From Macrophomina tecta (lineage: Eukaryota; Ascomycota; Dothideomycetes; Botryosphaeriales; Botryosphaeriaceae), in contig JAKSGN010000006.1 of assembly GCA_024180945.1 (NCBI GenBank), positions 3,038,001-3,102,000 of the forward strand: 64,000 bases of DNA, given 5' to 3'. Shown here in pieces: positions 20,317 to 30,693 of this stretch; within the stretch, counting starts at the first letter, position 1, and each line of letters starts with the position of its first letter. Both the position numbers and the translations under genes were made by a program. The notes under the pieces were generated by a model that did not search any database, was not told the origin of the DNA, and saw only the letters and a program-made list of their open reading frames with translations.

Positions 20317-22513
20317 ATGCGCCTTCTACGACTCGAAGATGACAGCGGATTCAGCCTGGTCGAATTCAGTGGCAGAGATTTCCCGCAATATGCGATTCTT
20401 TCGCATACCTGGGGAGCAGATCACGAAGAAGTTACCTTCAGAGACTTGACGGAAGGTACTGGCAAGAGCAAGGCTGGTTATCGCAAGCTTACCTTCTGTG
20501 CAAAGCAAGCTGTGCATGATAACCTCCAATTCTTCTGGGTGGACACCTGCTGCATCGACAAATCAAGTAGCGCAGAGCTTTCAGAAGCCATCAACTCCAT
20601 GTTTCGCTGGTATCAGGATGCCGCAAGATGCTACGTGTACTTGTCTGACGTATCAGTCGACGGTTCCGTTGGGGATGACGAGTTCTCCCAGATATGGAAG
20701 CCAGCATTCAAGAGAAGCAAATGGTTTACTCGTGGCTGGACGCTCCAAGAGCTTATCGCTCCGACATCAGTTGAATTCTTCTCTAAAGAGGGACGGCAGC
20801 TTGGTAATAAGCGATCACTAGAGCGAAGCATCTATGAGATAACTGGAATCGCCGTTACAGCCCTTCGAGGAAGCCCTTTGTCTGATTTCAGTGTTGAAGA
20901 ACGCATTTCGTGGGCAGCCGAACGCCAAACGAAGCGTGAAGAAGACGCAGCATATGCTTTACTGGGCATTTTCGACATTCATATGCCGCTCATATACGGC
21001 GAAGGACAGCAAAAGGCATTCGAACGGCTCCGGAAGAAGATCGACAGGCCTTTACACAGCCTCAGACAGCAGGCCCACCGGCAGACGCAGAAGTTGAACA
21101 ATTTGGAGATCAAATTCCAGCAAGTACTCCATCAGATGGAGAATAGACCTAAGGAGCTTGGATTTCCATGGGAAACTGGTGTGCCGGAAGGTCAGCTCAA
21201 GATTGATGATGGATTAGGCGCGGAATATCTCCTACCAGTGGAACTCTGCGAGACTCCAGAGGTAATATCTCCTCTTTTGTCAAGGCCTTTGGCTTGATAA
21301 AAAATACACCCAGCGTGTGAAACTCAAGGTTAACACGTTCAGGCTTTCTTTGGCCTTCTTAAATTCAAATATGAATCCCGAAAGCTTCCCGGATTACCGC
21401 AAGTTCAGCAAGGCCACATTTTGCTCTTGGAATGGAACGAACGGCATTTAGTTTCTCGCGAGAATTGGCTACACGTTGTAAAAGGTGATCGGGCTGTCAA
21501 GCTTTCTTTCATTATGGGCGCCTGGCGAGGTCCACCTCGCAATCAATGTATGCGGTGCTTCAAACCTAGGAGCTGCAATACTTCCAGATCTTCTTTCAAA
21601 TATTGGTAGGAACTCCTCCGCTTTTGAATTGCAATTGATTACTAAAATCGTCTTCAGTCGTTCCTGTAAGCTCGCAGTCCGTTGGGTAGCGCCTGATTAT
21701 CTCCCTTTCGAACCGGACGATACTGTAATCTTCGACCGAGACACTTACCGTGACTACCAAGTTGCGTCACGACGCCCAAAAGTGCAGGGCCAATCTAATA
21801 CCTCGGACGCATCCGCTACCCCATTCTTTGAAAGACATGATGACGACATTTTGCCAAGTATCGATATGGTCTGCCATAGACTCACGATGAAATGGGAGCC
21901 CATCTATAATATCGTTCACCGATACTTGTTCTGCCGCTGCGTTCTTCGACTTTCTACTCCTTCGCGTCTGTTCGAAGAGATGACTGTCCTCACGGCCTGG
22001 GTGTGCCCAAGACACAACACACAAGGCGTTACCTTCCGAGACTACAGTGAACTAGCGTTGCCTTGCCTAAGCGATCCTTACTTTGATCAGTTTGGTGGCT
22101 ACAATGCTTTTTGGGCACTTCTTCACCATTATCTACCAAAGCGATATCATCATCTTGGAGGTCCCAAATCTATTACCGGTAACCAACTCGAATATGGATA
22201 CGTGGACCTAGGTCGAATGGAAGAACACGATAAAGACGCAGTTCGACGCATTGCTAGAGACTACTGGTTCGAAGTGGCAGAGGTCATGGTCAATCAAGGA
22301 GTGGATTTGCCTCCAGATGTCGCAGCAGACTTCACCAAAGAGAAGACTAGAAGGAGGCAAGAAGTTGAGAAGACGGATTTCGACTTCAGCCTTGATGAAA
22401 TGGCAAAAGGTAGAATGCGGGATGAATTCGAAGAATCATCCATGGGCAGAGAGCTGAAGGAAATCATCATAGGAAATTGGAATGGCGTTCCGCATTGGAC
22501 CATTGAAGACTGA
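20317..22513 (+). CDS. HET-domain (heterokaryon incompatibility) protein
   Basis: Predicted protein of 687 residues. Exons: 20317-21261, 21343-21605, 21658-22513 (introns 81 and 52 bp; phases 0 and 2). The HET domain fills residues 1-240: MRLLRLEDD start, AILSHTWGADHEEVTF, FFWVDTCCIDKSSSAELSEA, YVYLSDV, WFTRGWTLQELIAP, AYALLGIFDIHMPLIYGEG. A Gln-rich helix (~250-290) links to a C-terminal half (~330-687) I do not recognise; it contains CPRHNTQGVTFRDYSELALP and ends GVPHWTIED. HET proteins trigger cell death on non-self fusion. The second exon has a competing reading in another frame (to about 21605), so residues ~375-402 are uncertain. The gene lies inside an inverted repeat, in TE-rich DNA. 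Confidence 0.85.
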
Positions 22514-23329
22514 ACGAAGGCAACAGCCCAACAGGGAACTGGGGACGTCTTTCGGGAGAATTTCTCAATCTGCTTTTTGCCACCTCGCTCGTTCTGCTGC
22601 GCCGCAATGCATCTCCTCCACGATCTTTCTTAGATTCGGCGATGGCGGTGACGGTCGGGGCGCGCGAAAAATGTCTTGGATGTACCGCTGCAGCTCTGGA
22701 GGATACACGCAGCTCTTATCGATTATAATTCTCTACGCTTAAAGCTTGTTGCCGTTGCTAAGGTTCGACCGACTTAGGGAGGATTCTCGAGACACAGACA
22801 TAGTAGACGATGACAATTGGCTTGCGGTGGGCCAAAAGGTCTTTTATATAAGAGGCAGCCCTTTGCTCGGAAGTTCACACAGAGGCGACGGAGAATAAAA
22901 GGCCTCGAGTAGATAGTAACGCTACTGCTTGACAAAGGCGCATAGGGATGAATTTTTAAAGAATGCTTAGTTGTGATTAGTAACGATAATTGAAATTACT
23001 GTACATAGGGGGATTGCTATAACAGCCGGGAACCGCACCGGCCACACTCAAGTCCACTCAAGCTGTAATAGAGAAGTACCTTCTTGTACCGTGGCAAATC
23101 ATGTGCCTACGCTAATTGTGCTAAACTAGATAAGCAAGGTAGGGGGCCAAGGCTTCCGTTTACGGGTGGGGTAGAGTTGTGTTGCAGCCGCGTTTGAGGT
23201 GAAGCCGGTTTCGCTAGCGACTGTACAACTCTATTCGCTCTTCGTATATGAACTGCGCAACTCCCAGCGTAAGATAACCTTTATAAAGTCAGTAGAACAA
23301 CAAGAATGTCTAATGCATCTTCGCTACGG
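22514..23329. other. non-coding flank between HET gene and pogo relic
   Basis: AT-rich, no CDS. Contains the right inverted-repeat arm and the junction to the pogo/Fot1 relic. Confidence 0.5.
23034..23223 (-). repeat. right arm of the inverted repeat around the HET gene
   Basis: Inverted partner of 19661-19850; the outermost base of the CAGT end is 23223, followed by TA. Similarity fades past about 23034 on the inner side. Confidence 0.85.
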
Positions 23330-25071
23330 GTATCCTCCAGGACGCTCCTTCTAGGGTGTTCGCTGGCTCGACTTCGCTCATTCGCACCACTTTGTCCTTT
23401 CGCACCGATGGACCTGCCTCTGCCTCCTCTGGCGCAGGACTCTTACGCTTACTACCACGGTTTCCCTTGCTTTTGATGGCTTTCTCTTTCGCCTCACGCT
23501 TCGCTCGTGCCTCCTCCAGTCCTTGTAGCTCATCACTTTCGCCTTCCCTAGGACTACTGACCTGGTCGATCGGCGAACTTATGTTTCGTTGTTTACTTTA
23601 AACAGGAATCGATTTTGATCCTGAAGAAGGGAACATTCGATAAAGGATATTTGAGCTCCATGGGCGATCTTCTGTACGTGCTTTTGTAGACGCTGTTTGC
23701 TCGTCTTATCAAGCGCATGAGCATCCTGCTTGATTAGGTTTTGCAGCGATGTAAGAGCCTCTGTTGTCACTGGCGTTACAGGAGTTACAGGCGCCAGCAA
23801 TGCTTCGTCTTGCAGATCAGATCTCACCACCTCGTTGTTGGCCTTCGGAACAGTGGGTTTAGCTGGGGGTTTCTGTATTCCTCTAAGCACCCTCTCCGGA
23901 TTGAACGGAAACAAACCAGTTGCAGCCCACCCGGCCATGATATTCCTCCTGGTTATCGCTCTATCCCGTGCGGGCTTGTACAGACAGGTGAGATGCTCCT
24001 TGCCGACTTGGTCTACACCTCCTCGATTTAGTCGTTTAACCTGGTCGCGATAGGCTGTCTTTAAAACTGCGAAGACTCCAACATCACAGGGCTGGAGCTT
24101 GTGCGAGGTGCGAGAGGGGAGACGACATAGAATAATGTTATTCTTAAAGCCGAATTCTAAGATTTCGAGGGTTTTATGCGTCCCAAAGCCGTCGGAGATC
24201 AGTACTCGTGGTTTGCCGTTGGCCACGTCCTTGGTTTGGGGATCAAAAACACGCTTAAACCACTCTAAGCTAATCTTCGAGTCGTTGTATCCGTTTTCGG
24301 AATGTCCGTAATGCCATCTAGGGGTTAGGTACGTGGCCTAGTTGCTTCTATGGGTTAAGGCTGGCTAGATTACAAGAGGTAGCAGCGACCGACCATCGCC
24401 ACTAATACACTTAATAGAGGTTACCATTTTCCGCTTAACGCCCGCGCCCCTATAGTCTCGTATATCATCCTTACCTACGAGGACTTTAACGGAGCCGAGC
24501 ATGCTTAGCATAACTCTAGTCTCATCCATGTTGTAGACATTTCCTAGCAAAATAGTCGGGTCTTGTAGTACCTTGCCGATGACTTCAAACCACTCTACGA
24601 CCTTATTATATATATGACTATCGTGTCGTTTCCATTCTATGGCCTTCACTCGCCTCGCTTTGAGTTCTGGATGGCGTTTCTCGAAGGCGCGAGGCTAGTT
24701 TAGGCCTGGGGGCTTGATTGGCTTCTTCGTGGACCGACGGCGGGCGATACTCAACGCATAAACTTAATTCGCACAGAGTGCCCGAAACTAGACATTAGCA
24801 ACAAAAACTTGACGAGCGCTTTCTCTTCCTGTGGCGTAAGGTATTGCCGGGTCCTTGCTAGTTCCTCTTTCGAGCGTCGTCCATGATCACGATGGTGGAG
24901 TGTGGAGATAGGAACATTGCCCCATTCTGAGAGGGCAGTATAGGTTCTAGGTATATCTGGAGGGAAGGGACGCGCCAGTACCTTGCTGGCTCGGTCCATG
25001 TCTACTGTATGATTGTGGCAACGGGAAAGGTATGAGAGACAGCTGGTACAACACAAGACACCTGGCAACAA
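23330..25071 (-). pseudogene. pogo/Fot1-type (Tc1/mariner superfamily) transposase relic
   Basis: A nearly complete DDE transposase can be followed on the minus strand from 25071 to about 23330, but it is broken. Parts: N-terminal CENP-B/HTH-like region (SEWGNVPISTLHHRDHGRRS, ~25000-24850), DDE start with VYNMDET (24520), GAGVKRKMVTSIKCIS, then LISDGFGTHKTLEILEF, LCRLPSRTSHKLQPCDVGVF, and a Lys-rich tail ending about 23340. Damage: stops at 24695-24697, 24365-24367 and 24338-24340 (all TAG at Trp positions of the family), a stop near 24757 with a likely deletion, a TAA after KVNNET (23579) and a frameshift near 23525. It is not functional. Terminal repeats were not located. Confidence 0.88.
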
Positions 25072-25888
25072 AGCGCACCGCCGCGACGGCTAAAAATATC
25101 TAGCACGTGACATGCATAGACGCTTCTAGAAGAGCGCCACACTCTGAGGTGTGGTGCAGAATACAATACAGGTAGCTAATCAGCTGGTGCCATGTTATGC
25201 AAGCGCGTTAACTTCTCATACCAAGACGGACTGTAGACTACCTCGCACGGATAGATTCGGAGTGCATATTTTCAGACGCTGAGCATCTTGAAAACTCGAA
25301 ATTACCTTCTTTTTCGGTAGAGCTATCATCCTAGTACACTGAAATTTAAAAAGGTATCGACGGCCGCAATGGAGCAGGGGTGCAAAGCTAAAACGGTCCC
25401 GGACGCCGTGAACAGAGCGGTCGACGGTATGGTCAAAACCGTCGAATTTTTCGCGCTACAGGTTGGTTCCGGGAAGAGAAATGTCTAAAGAAAATTATTA
25501 CAGGCGCTGTTACTTTATTTACTCACAAGTGGAAGAATTGTGGTGCTTAAAGATGGATTCATCTCGCGGTAGGGTGTTTCTCGACCAGCAGTGATGGACG
25601 TTATTTTGCCTTTTGATGAACAAATCTTAGCGAAACGCAGACAGCGCCCCCTAAGATTTCGAGTCTTCAATTGTGCATGGCGGGCCCTTCGCAACTAGGC
25701 TCCACCATGGTTTGTGTCACTTACCTAAACAAGAAGCTACTCAATTTCTTGGATAGCCATTGCTTCCAAAGTCCTTTATTGTCTATTCTGCAATTTCCTC
25801 GCGAGTTCAAACGCCAAACTCAAGTTGGTATGCCAACTACAACAAAAGAAATTCGCTCGACTCACCTAAGGAACGAAACGGAACTTAC
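25072..25888. other. transposon flank without a gene
   Basis: No CDS supported; probably the 5' end of the pogo relic and degraded neighbouring DNA. A short open stretch at 25370-25485 (starting MEQGCKAKTV) ends quickly and has no support. Confidence 0.5.
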
Positions 25889-27967
25889 CTAAAACTCAGG
25901 CCGCAAGTCCTGAACTGGTTCAAAAGCCGGCGTCGCCCCCGTAGTCCTTGTGTTCGGGCTTGCCGGAGCTTCCTCTACGCATTCGTTCCGAGCGCCTCTG
26001 CGGCCTTTGCGAGGCGCGAAAGGCTCTGCCCAGTTGAACTCCGGATTCCAATCATCAGTCCGATTCATCCGCAAGTTCACGCCCGTCACGTCACAGTCGC
26101 CCGGCTGGTCCTCTTCGTATTTCAGGATATCGAGAAACGGCCAATGGAACTGATCATACAGATACAGATCATTAACAACCATCTGCAAGCCCTCAATAGC
26201 GTACCGGTCGGCTACCAGGTCAAGGCGACGCGATTCACGTCGTAACACACGGTCTTCCAGCTGCTCCCGCATCACCTGGATGGCGCGGATCTTTCGGTTG
26301 CGTTCGGAGTCGAAATCACGGAAATTTGACATCAGATCTTCCATGTTGACTCCGGGATGGTCGTCCTGGGTATGAAACGCTACCTCGTCGAGGACTTGGA
26401 TGTACCTGGGTATCTGTGTCTCTTGCGCTGGCATGTTTCCGCGGGTATGGCGGGATTTAGGGCGAATCTCGGGCTCACTGGTGCGGTAGCACACCTCCAT
26501 CTCGCCCCCGGCATGGTATCGTTCCATTTCGTCCTCCTCCTGTGTTGGGGAGAGTTCCTTACCTTGTTCTTGGTCTTCCAGTGCCGTGTAGAACGAGCCA
26601 TCTGAATCATTCTTCTCTTGTTGGTGAAAGCACCGCTGCTCGTAATCAGCAACGTATTTGACGAGGCCCCAGGAGTCCCTCTCGAGGCCGTCTTCAGGGC
26701 TGTCTACGTCTACCAAGCGTGCTGTTACGGCCTCGAAGTAAATTTCTTGTGCAGTCTCGTACTGAGGCCCATCAACCGCATGTCTATCGCCCTCTGCATA
26801 TTCCAGATGATCTGCAACATCACTTTCCCGCTGACCTTGCGTCTTCCTAGTCGTTTGTAGCGCAGCCGTAGCCGAAGTCGGCCGCGGCGGCTTCTCATCT
26901 AGAGAAAGCTCCGCAACCGCCCTCGCCAGCTCCTCAAGTTCAACATCTTCATCCTGTGCCAACAGTGCAGGAGAATCATCCCGTCTCCCCGGCACTTCCA
27001 GTTCCGGAAACGGCATCATCGTCCCCAAAACCCCCAGATCTGGCACAAACGCCATGCCCACCCTGCAATCCCGCTGCCGCTCTCCATCCGCCGCAGAAGA
27101 AGAGTCACTATCCCTCGGCGCCAGCATCGACAGCTTCCCCGGCAGCAAACTCGACGCCTCCCGCTCGGGACTCGCGCCCCTCGTCCCATGCCGCACTCTC
27201 AGCCGCCTCGTCGCGTGCGCGACGTCGCCAACCTCCATCGGCGGTAGCTGCGCGTACCCCGTCGTCGTGCGCGGTGAGCCGGAGCCGCTCTCGCTGCTCT
27301 GCTGCTGCTGCTGCTCCAGCATCCGGTTTACTTCGGCCACGAGCTGGTCGACCACCGTCGGCCGCCTCGTCGATTCAGGGAACGCGCGCTCGCCGCTCTC
27401 CCGCAGACGCAACGAACCGAGCTGCCGCGCCACGTTCGTCGGCGTGCGGTCCGGCACCGCGGCGGGCATGGGGCGCGCGCTCGGGTCGACGACGTCGCTG
27501 TAGCGGCATGGGCACCGGACTCCTGGCTCTCTTCCCCCTGCCTGCTCTCTCCCGTCGGCCGAGTCCTTCGCCTTCCTGCCCGCCCGCGGGCCGGGCGGAT
27601 ACAGGCCCGTCCGCGCGAACTCGGCTAGCGGGCCGCTAGCCTCGTCGTCGTACTCCCACCCGCACGTCGTCGCCGCGGACGAGCCGGGGCGGTCGTAGGA
27701 TGCGTCGGATGCGCTGCTGTGGGGGCGGGCGGGCGCGGGCGTCCGTGCCTGGGAGGAGGGCGGCGGAGAGGGGTAGAGCGGCGTGCGGGCGAAGTCGGCC
27801 AGGGGCCCGGTTGTGGTGGGCATGTGCTCGAAGTGCGAGGATGCGATGGAAGCGGTCGGCGAGGGGATGGCTTGGGTGAGGTTAGCGTGGGCGGGGCGCC
27901 GGCGGAGGCTGCCCGCGGCAGTCGGAGTGGTGCTGGGGTTGTTGGCGTTGTTAGGCGCTGTGGACAT
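25889..27967 (-). CDS. hypothetical disordered protein with two GPLA(D/E)FART repeats
   Basis: Single-exon frame of 692 residues, ATG 27967. I do not recognise the family. The N-terminal half is disordered and rich in Pro, Ser, Thr and Arg; it holds two copies of GPLA(D/E)FART-x-LYP (~54 and ~111), a possible short linear motif, and a polyGln run (~220). A short acidic helix (VELEELARAVAELSLDE, ~345) is Leu-patterned. The C-terminal part (~400-660) is better ordered, with YETAQEIYFEAVTARLVDV, an Arg/Glu helix around MREQLEDRVLRRESRRLD and a Trp-rich end (WNPEFNWAEPF). No membrane segment or signal peptide. GC-rich codons make it look native to the genome rather than to the AT-rich flanks. Confidence 0.7.
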   Translation of the reverse strand: MSTAPNNANNPSTTPTAAGSLRRRPAHANLTQAIPSPTASIASSHFEHMPTTTGPLADFARTPLYPSPPPSSQARTPAPARPHSSASDASYDRPGSSAATTCGWEYDDEASGPLAEFARTGLYPPGPRAGRKAKDSADGREQAGGREPGVRCPCRYSDVVDPSARPMPAAVPDRTPTNVARQLGSLRLRESGERAFPESTRRPTVVDQLVAEVNRMLEQQQQQSSESGSGSPRTTTGYAQLPPMEVGDVAHATRRLRVRHGTRGASPEREASSLLPGKLSMLAPRDSDSSSAADGERQRDCRVGMAFVPDLGVLGTMMPFPELEVPGRRDDSPALLAQDEDVELEELARAVAELSLDEKPPRPTSATAALQTTRKTQGQRESDVADHLEYAEGDRHAVDGPQYETAQEIYFEAVTARLVDVDSPEDGLERDSWGLVKYVADYEQRCFHQQEKNDSDGSFYTALEDQEQGKELSPTQEEDEMERYHAGGEMEVCYRTSEPEIRPKSRHTRGNMPAQETQIPRYIQVLDEVAFHTQDDHPGVNMEDLMSNFRDFDSERNRKIRAIQVMREQLEDRVLRRESRRLDLVADRYAIEGLQMVVNDLYLYDQFHWPFLDILKYEEDQPGDCDVTGVNLRMNRTDDWNPEFNWAEPFAPRKGRRGARNECVEEAPASPNTRTTGATPAFEPVQDLRPEF

Positions 27968-28488
27968 GGTGTGTGGTTTGTTTGGTTGGTGTGGGTATGT
28001 ATGTCAAGTGTCAGGGTGAAATGCGCTTGGTAGAGTGGGCTGTATGTGGGTGTGCATGGTAGGTTTCCTTTTATGGCCTTGAAGTTGATTTGGCGTTGTA
28101 TTTGGACAGTGTCCAGATGATCGGGCGGCAAGGTGCCTTCTTGGGGGGTTTTTCTGTAGAAGGCTGCTGTTGAATGAATAAGATGTGAACAATGGGCTTG
28201 TTCAGCTGCGGCGGTGATTCTCTCCAATAATATCTCAGGCGCTACTTCAACAATGAAACAAAGATGCCCCCAACAGATTTCTTGGTCGTCACTTCCGTGA
28301 TACTGGGATTTGGTATGAAAGTAAGCTATGGAGTGAGCGAGAACCGAATAATACGACCTATACATAGTTGAGAGCGTGGTACTGCATATCCCTTGACCTA
28401 TTGAAATTAGCTAATGGAGTGAGTAGGGAGTAGGAGTTGCACAACATATGAAAATCAAAGTAATGTGCAGAAATGGGGCAAGAAGTTA
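27968..28488. other. intergenic, promoter of the 692-residue gene
   Basis: 521 bp between the start of the 692-residue gene and the stop of the DUF6594 gene. Upstream of ATG 27967 the minus strand is CA/AC-rich, typical of a fungal 5' leader. Nothing else seen. Confidence 0.45.
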
Positions 28489-29928
28489 TTATTCCCGGTC
28501 GGAGATCGGCGACGTTGGACCGGATAAGTTCTGGAGAAACACCACAAGCACGGCAGTGTACCTGTCAATCATCATCAGCTCGCCGTTTGGTCTCACTATG
28601 AAACATAAAAGGTCACCTACGCAGCAGTGGATGCAGCGGTCTCAGTAGGCCTCGAGTGTGAGCAAAGAGATATGAGAGCATGAAATAGAAACACAGACAG
28701 AAGTGTAACTATGAGCTTGAATTTGCTGGCAAAATCAAGTGTGAAAAGCAAGCATATAGGGCCCGTCAAGAGGAATGCTATGAGGATGGGCACGATTGCG
28801 CCTAACACCATGTTCACTCGGTCTGATGAGATCAGACTCATTGAGCAACCTCCGGACTTTTCCCTCAGATCTGGAGTTACGAACCAACCCTTGAATTTGT
28901 CAATGCCGAGCATGTAACATTTTGTGGGGCATATCTATCAGTGATCACTTACCTTGAGCCAGTCCGACGAGTATGTGTGGAACAGATTCCCGACCAGTTC
29001 CATGAAAGCGTCGGCTTGGTGTCCAGCAAGAATGACAACATCATCTTTTCGACTGAAGGGCCGAGCCTCTTCGAAGGCGATCAACTTCTGGTTCCAGATG
29101 TAATTGATCATACTCTGGTGATTTCTAGCTGTTGGCTTCGCAAGCGATAGTGATTTGCATTCCCTTTCCGTTAGGGCATCTGGGTCGTGACTCACGTCGG
29201 TGCTCTACTTATCGGCAGTCTTCATTCATTAACGTGCCATATTTCTCCAAAGTTTTCTCAATCTCGTCAAGCGCATGTTGGCGTCTGCTGTCATGTTTCT
29301 GGTCATATCTCATAGACGCGAGTCTGTAATTGTCCTGGGGGTTGTTACTATTCCCATCCTCTGCGTCCATCTTGTCGAGGATGCCCTCCAGCTCTGCAAG
29401 TTTAAGCTGATAGTTCAGAAGGATCCTATTTCTGAGCTCGCCGTAGCGACGATAGACTCTGAAGTTGTCATGTGTGCTTATCAACGCAGAAAGTCGTGGA
29501 TATCCCTCTGGCCAACCTTTGACTGTTAATCCTTAGTACTAGGTTAAACAAAGATGGGCGGATGACTGCCAGTTACCAGGTTTGACTTTAAAGTCGTTGT
29601 ACCGTCCATCCAGATCAGAGACCTCTTTCACCGGTACAATCCGTCGCCAGATACTCTGCAAGCCGGGCTGTCCCTTATTCACGTCTGTGCAAATAGCGGT
29701 CAGCTAGATTATGTTCCGAACTTGCGCTTTACTACTACCTTGAGCTTCTACATCCGTCACCAATGTTCCCATTGGTTCTGTTGCAGGAGATGCAGCTAAT
29801 GTGCTCAAATCACTCTGAACAGTAGGTTCTGCTTCTATGAGGGTTTCATGGAGGGGCATCAACAGAATTTGAGCGGCGGTAGAGTGCGCAGGTTCTGGCC
29901 CTCGTATTGTGCCTACTCCGGACATCAT
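28489..29928 (-). CDS. DUF6594 membrane protein, paralogue A
   Basis: Predicted protein of 383 residues, six exons: 29928-29739, 29684-29577, 29522-29238, 29179-28953, 28889-28621, 28561-28489. Hallmarks of DUF6594: GYPRLSALISTHDNFRVYRRYGELRNRILL, a coiled-coil block (LAELEGILDKMDAED), RNHQSMINYIWNQKLI, and two or three C-terminal membrane helices (~270-383) ending YTAVLVVFLQNLSG. The N-terminal ~80 residues are variable. Intron 29180-29237 has a GC donor (G|GCACGT); the paralogue at 34143-35579 has GT at the same place, and only this splice keeps the conserved Y-D-A-L junction in frame. Function of DUF6594 is unknown; a membrane-anchored sensor or effector role is speculation. The hAT element sits just upstream. 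Confidence 0.85.
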
Positions 29929-30356
29929 CTTCACGTAAAATCCATTAGGTCTAGAAGGAGCTTCTGGGAAGTGGGCCCTGTCCTTTATTTGCCAGGAAAG
30001 TGGGCCAAGGCCCCGAACAAGGCTGATCTGGGAACTCTTGAGCAGGAACGAAGAGAAATCCCGTGTGAGCCATAGTCTTACTGAAGCCAACAATCTGCTG
30101 CCATGTTTGCCGGTTTGGGCGAATCATGTATCAACTCTCTTTACTTGCAGGTCACAAGCATGGTTATCCCTGGAAATGAATATCGTGGCAGCGGACAGCT
30201 GCGGGTGTTGGTCCATTATGATCCTGCCACGTCGAGGTCATTGCCGCGCAACATTCAAACTCTGCCTTTAGCTTACGCACCAAGGCGGCGATGCAATTTT
30301 TAACACAGTAAATACGTTCTAGTAGAAGATTCTGGAGATCACTAAGCCGACTGGTC
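29929..30356. other. intergenic between DUF6594-A and the hAT element
   Basis: Upstream region of DUF6594-A on the minus strand. No CDS. Its distal end is the hAT insertion site, so the native promoter may be separated from farther elements by the transposon. Confidence 0.45.
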
Positions 30357-30364
30357 ATGCAACG

Positions 30365-30384
30365 CAGACATCCCAGTAATAAAT
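30365..30384 (+). repeat. hAT left terminal inverted repeat
   Basis: CAGACATCCCAGTAATAAAT; pairs with 33069-33088 with one mismatch. The 8 bp before it (30357-30364, ATGCAACG) are the left target duplication. Confidence 0.95.
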
Positions 30385-30410
30385 ATATATTTATTATTAA
30401 GGGCATATTT

Positions 30411-30460
30411 ATTGTTAAGCTTTTCCATAAGGATAATAATATAGACGCTGCCAATAAATA
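30411..30460 (+). repeat. subterminal direct repeat of the hAT element, left copy
   Basis: ATTG-TAAGCTT followed by GATAATAATAT and CTGCCAAT-AATA; the same blocks in the same order and orientation recur at 32992-33040. Subterminal repeats are usual transposase binding sites in hAT elements. Confidence 0.7.
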
Positions 30461-30693
30461 TATATTGTTAACTATTAATAATATAGGCCCACTATTTTCC
30501 AGCGCCAATTCCCCCAGAGTGTTTCAGATTAAATTGCAGTCTTGTACGCATATTACTGCTTATCAGGCCTCTAGATAGGAGGTGAACTCCAATGTTTGTA
30601 ACTCCTAGCAACCGAAACTGCTGCCTCGCCATACCCGTCACGTTGCAAGTACGCAGTTCGTAATACATCAGCGACATATCTCTACACACGACA

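Larger units (their letters stand above)
19661..23223. mobile_element. putative Tc1/mariner-like bounded segment carrying a HET gene
   Basis: A ~190-bp inverted repeat bounds this 3563-bp segment. Both ends begin CAGT(G/C)GCTAGCGAAACC reading inward and are immediately flanked by TA (19659-19660 and 23224-23225), the target duplication of Tc1/mariner-type elements, many of which begin CAGT. Inside lies one intact HET-domain gene and no transposase. Either the HET gene is cargo of a non-autonomous element, or two related element ends inserted in opposite orientation on each side. Seen: the repeats and TA. Inferred: that they once moved as a unit. Confidence 0.45.

Noticed and set aside
21485..21605. 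Alternative frame of HET exon 2 (reads APGEVHLAINVCG...), suggesting a frameshift
   Set aside because: The intron at 21606-21657 with good donor, branch and acceptor joins the first frame in phase to exon 3, so no frameshift is needed. The alternative is noted in the HET entry.
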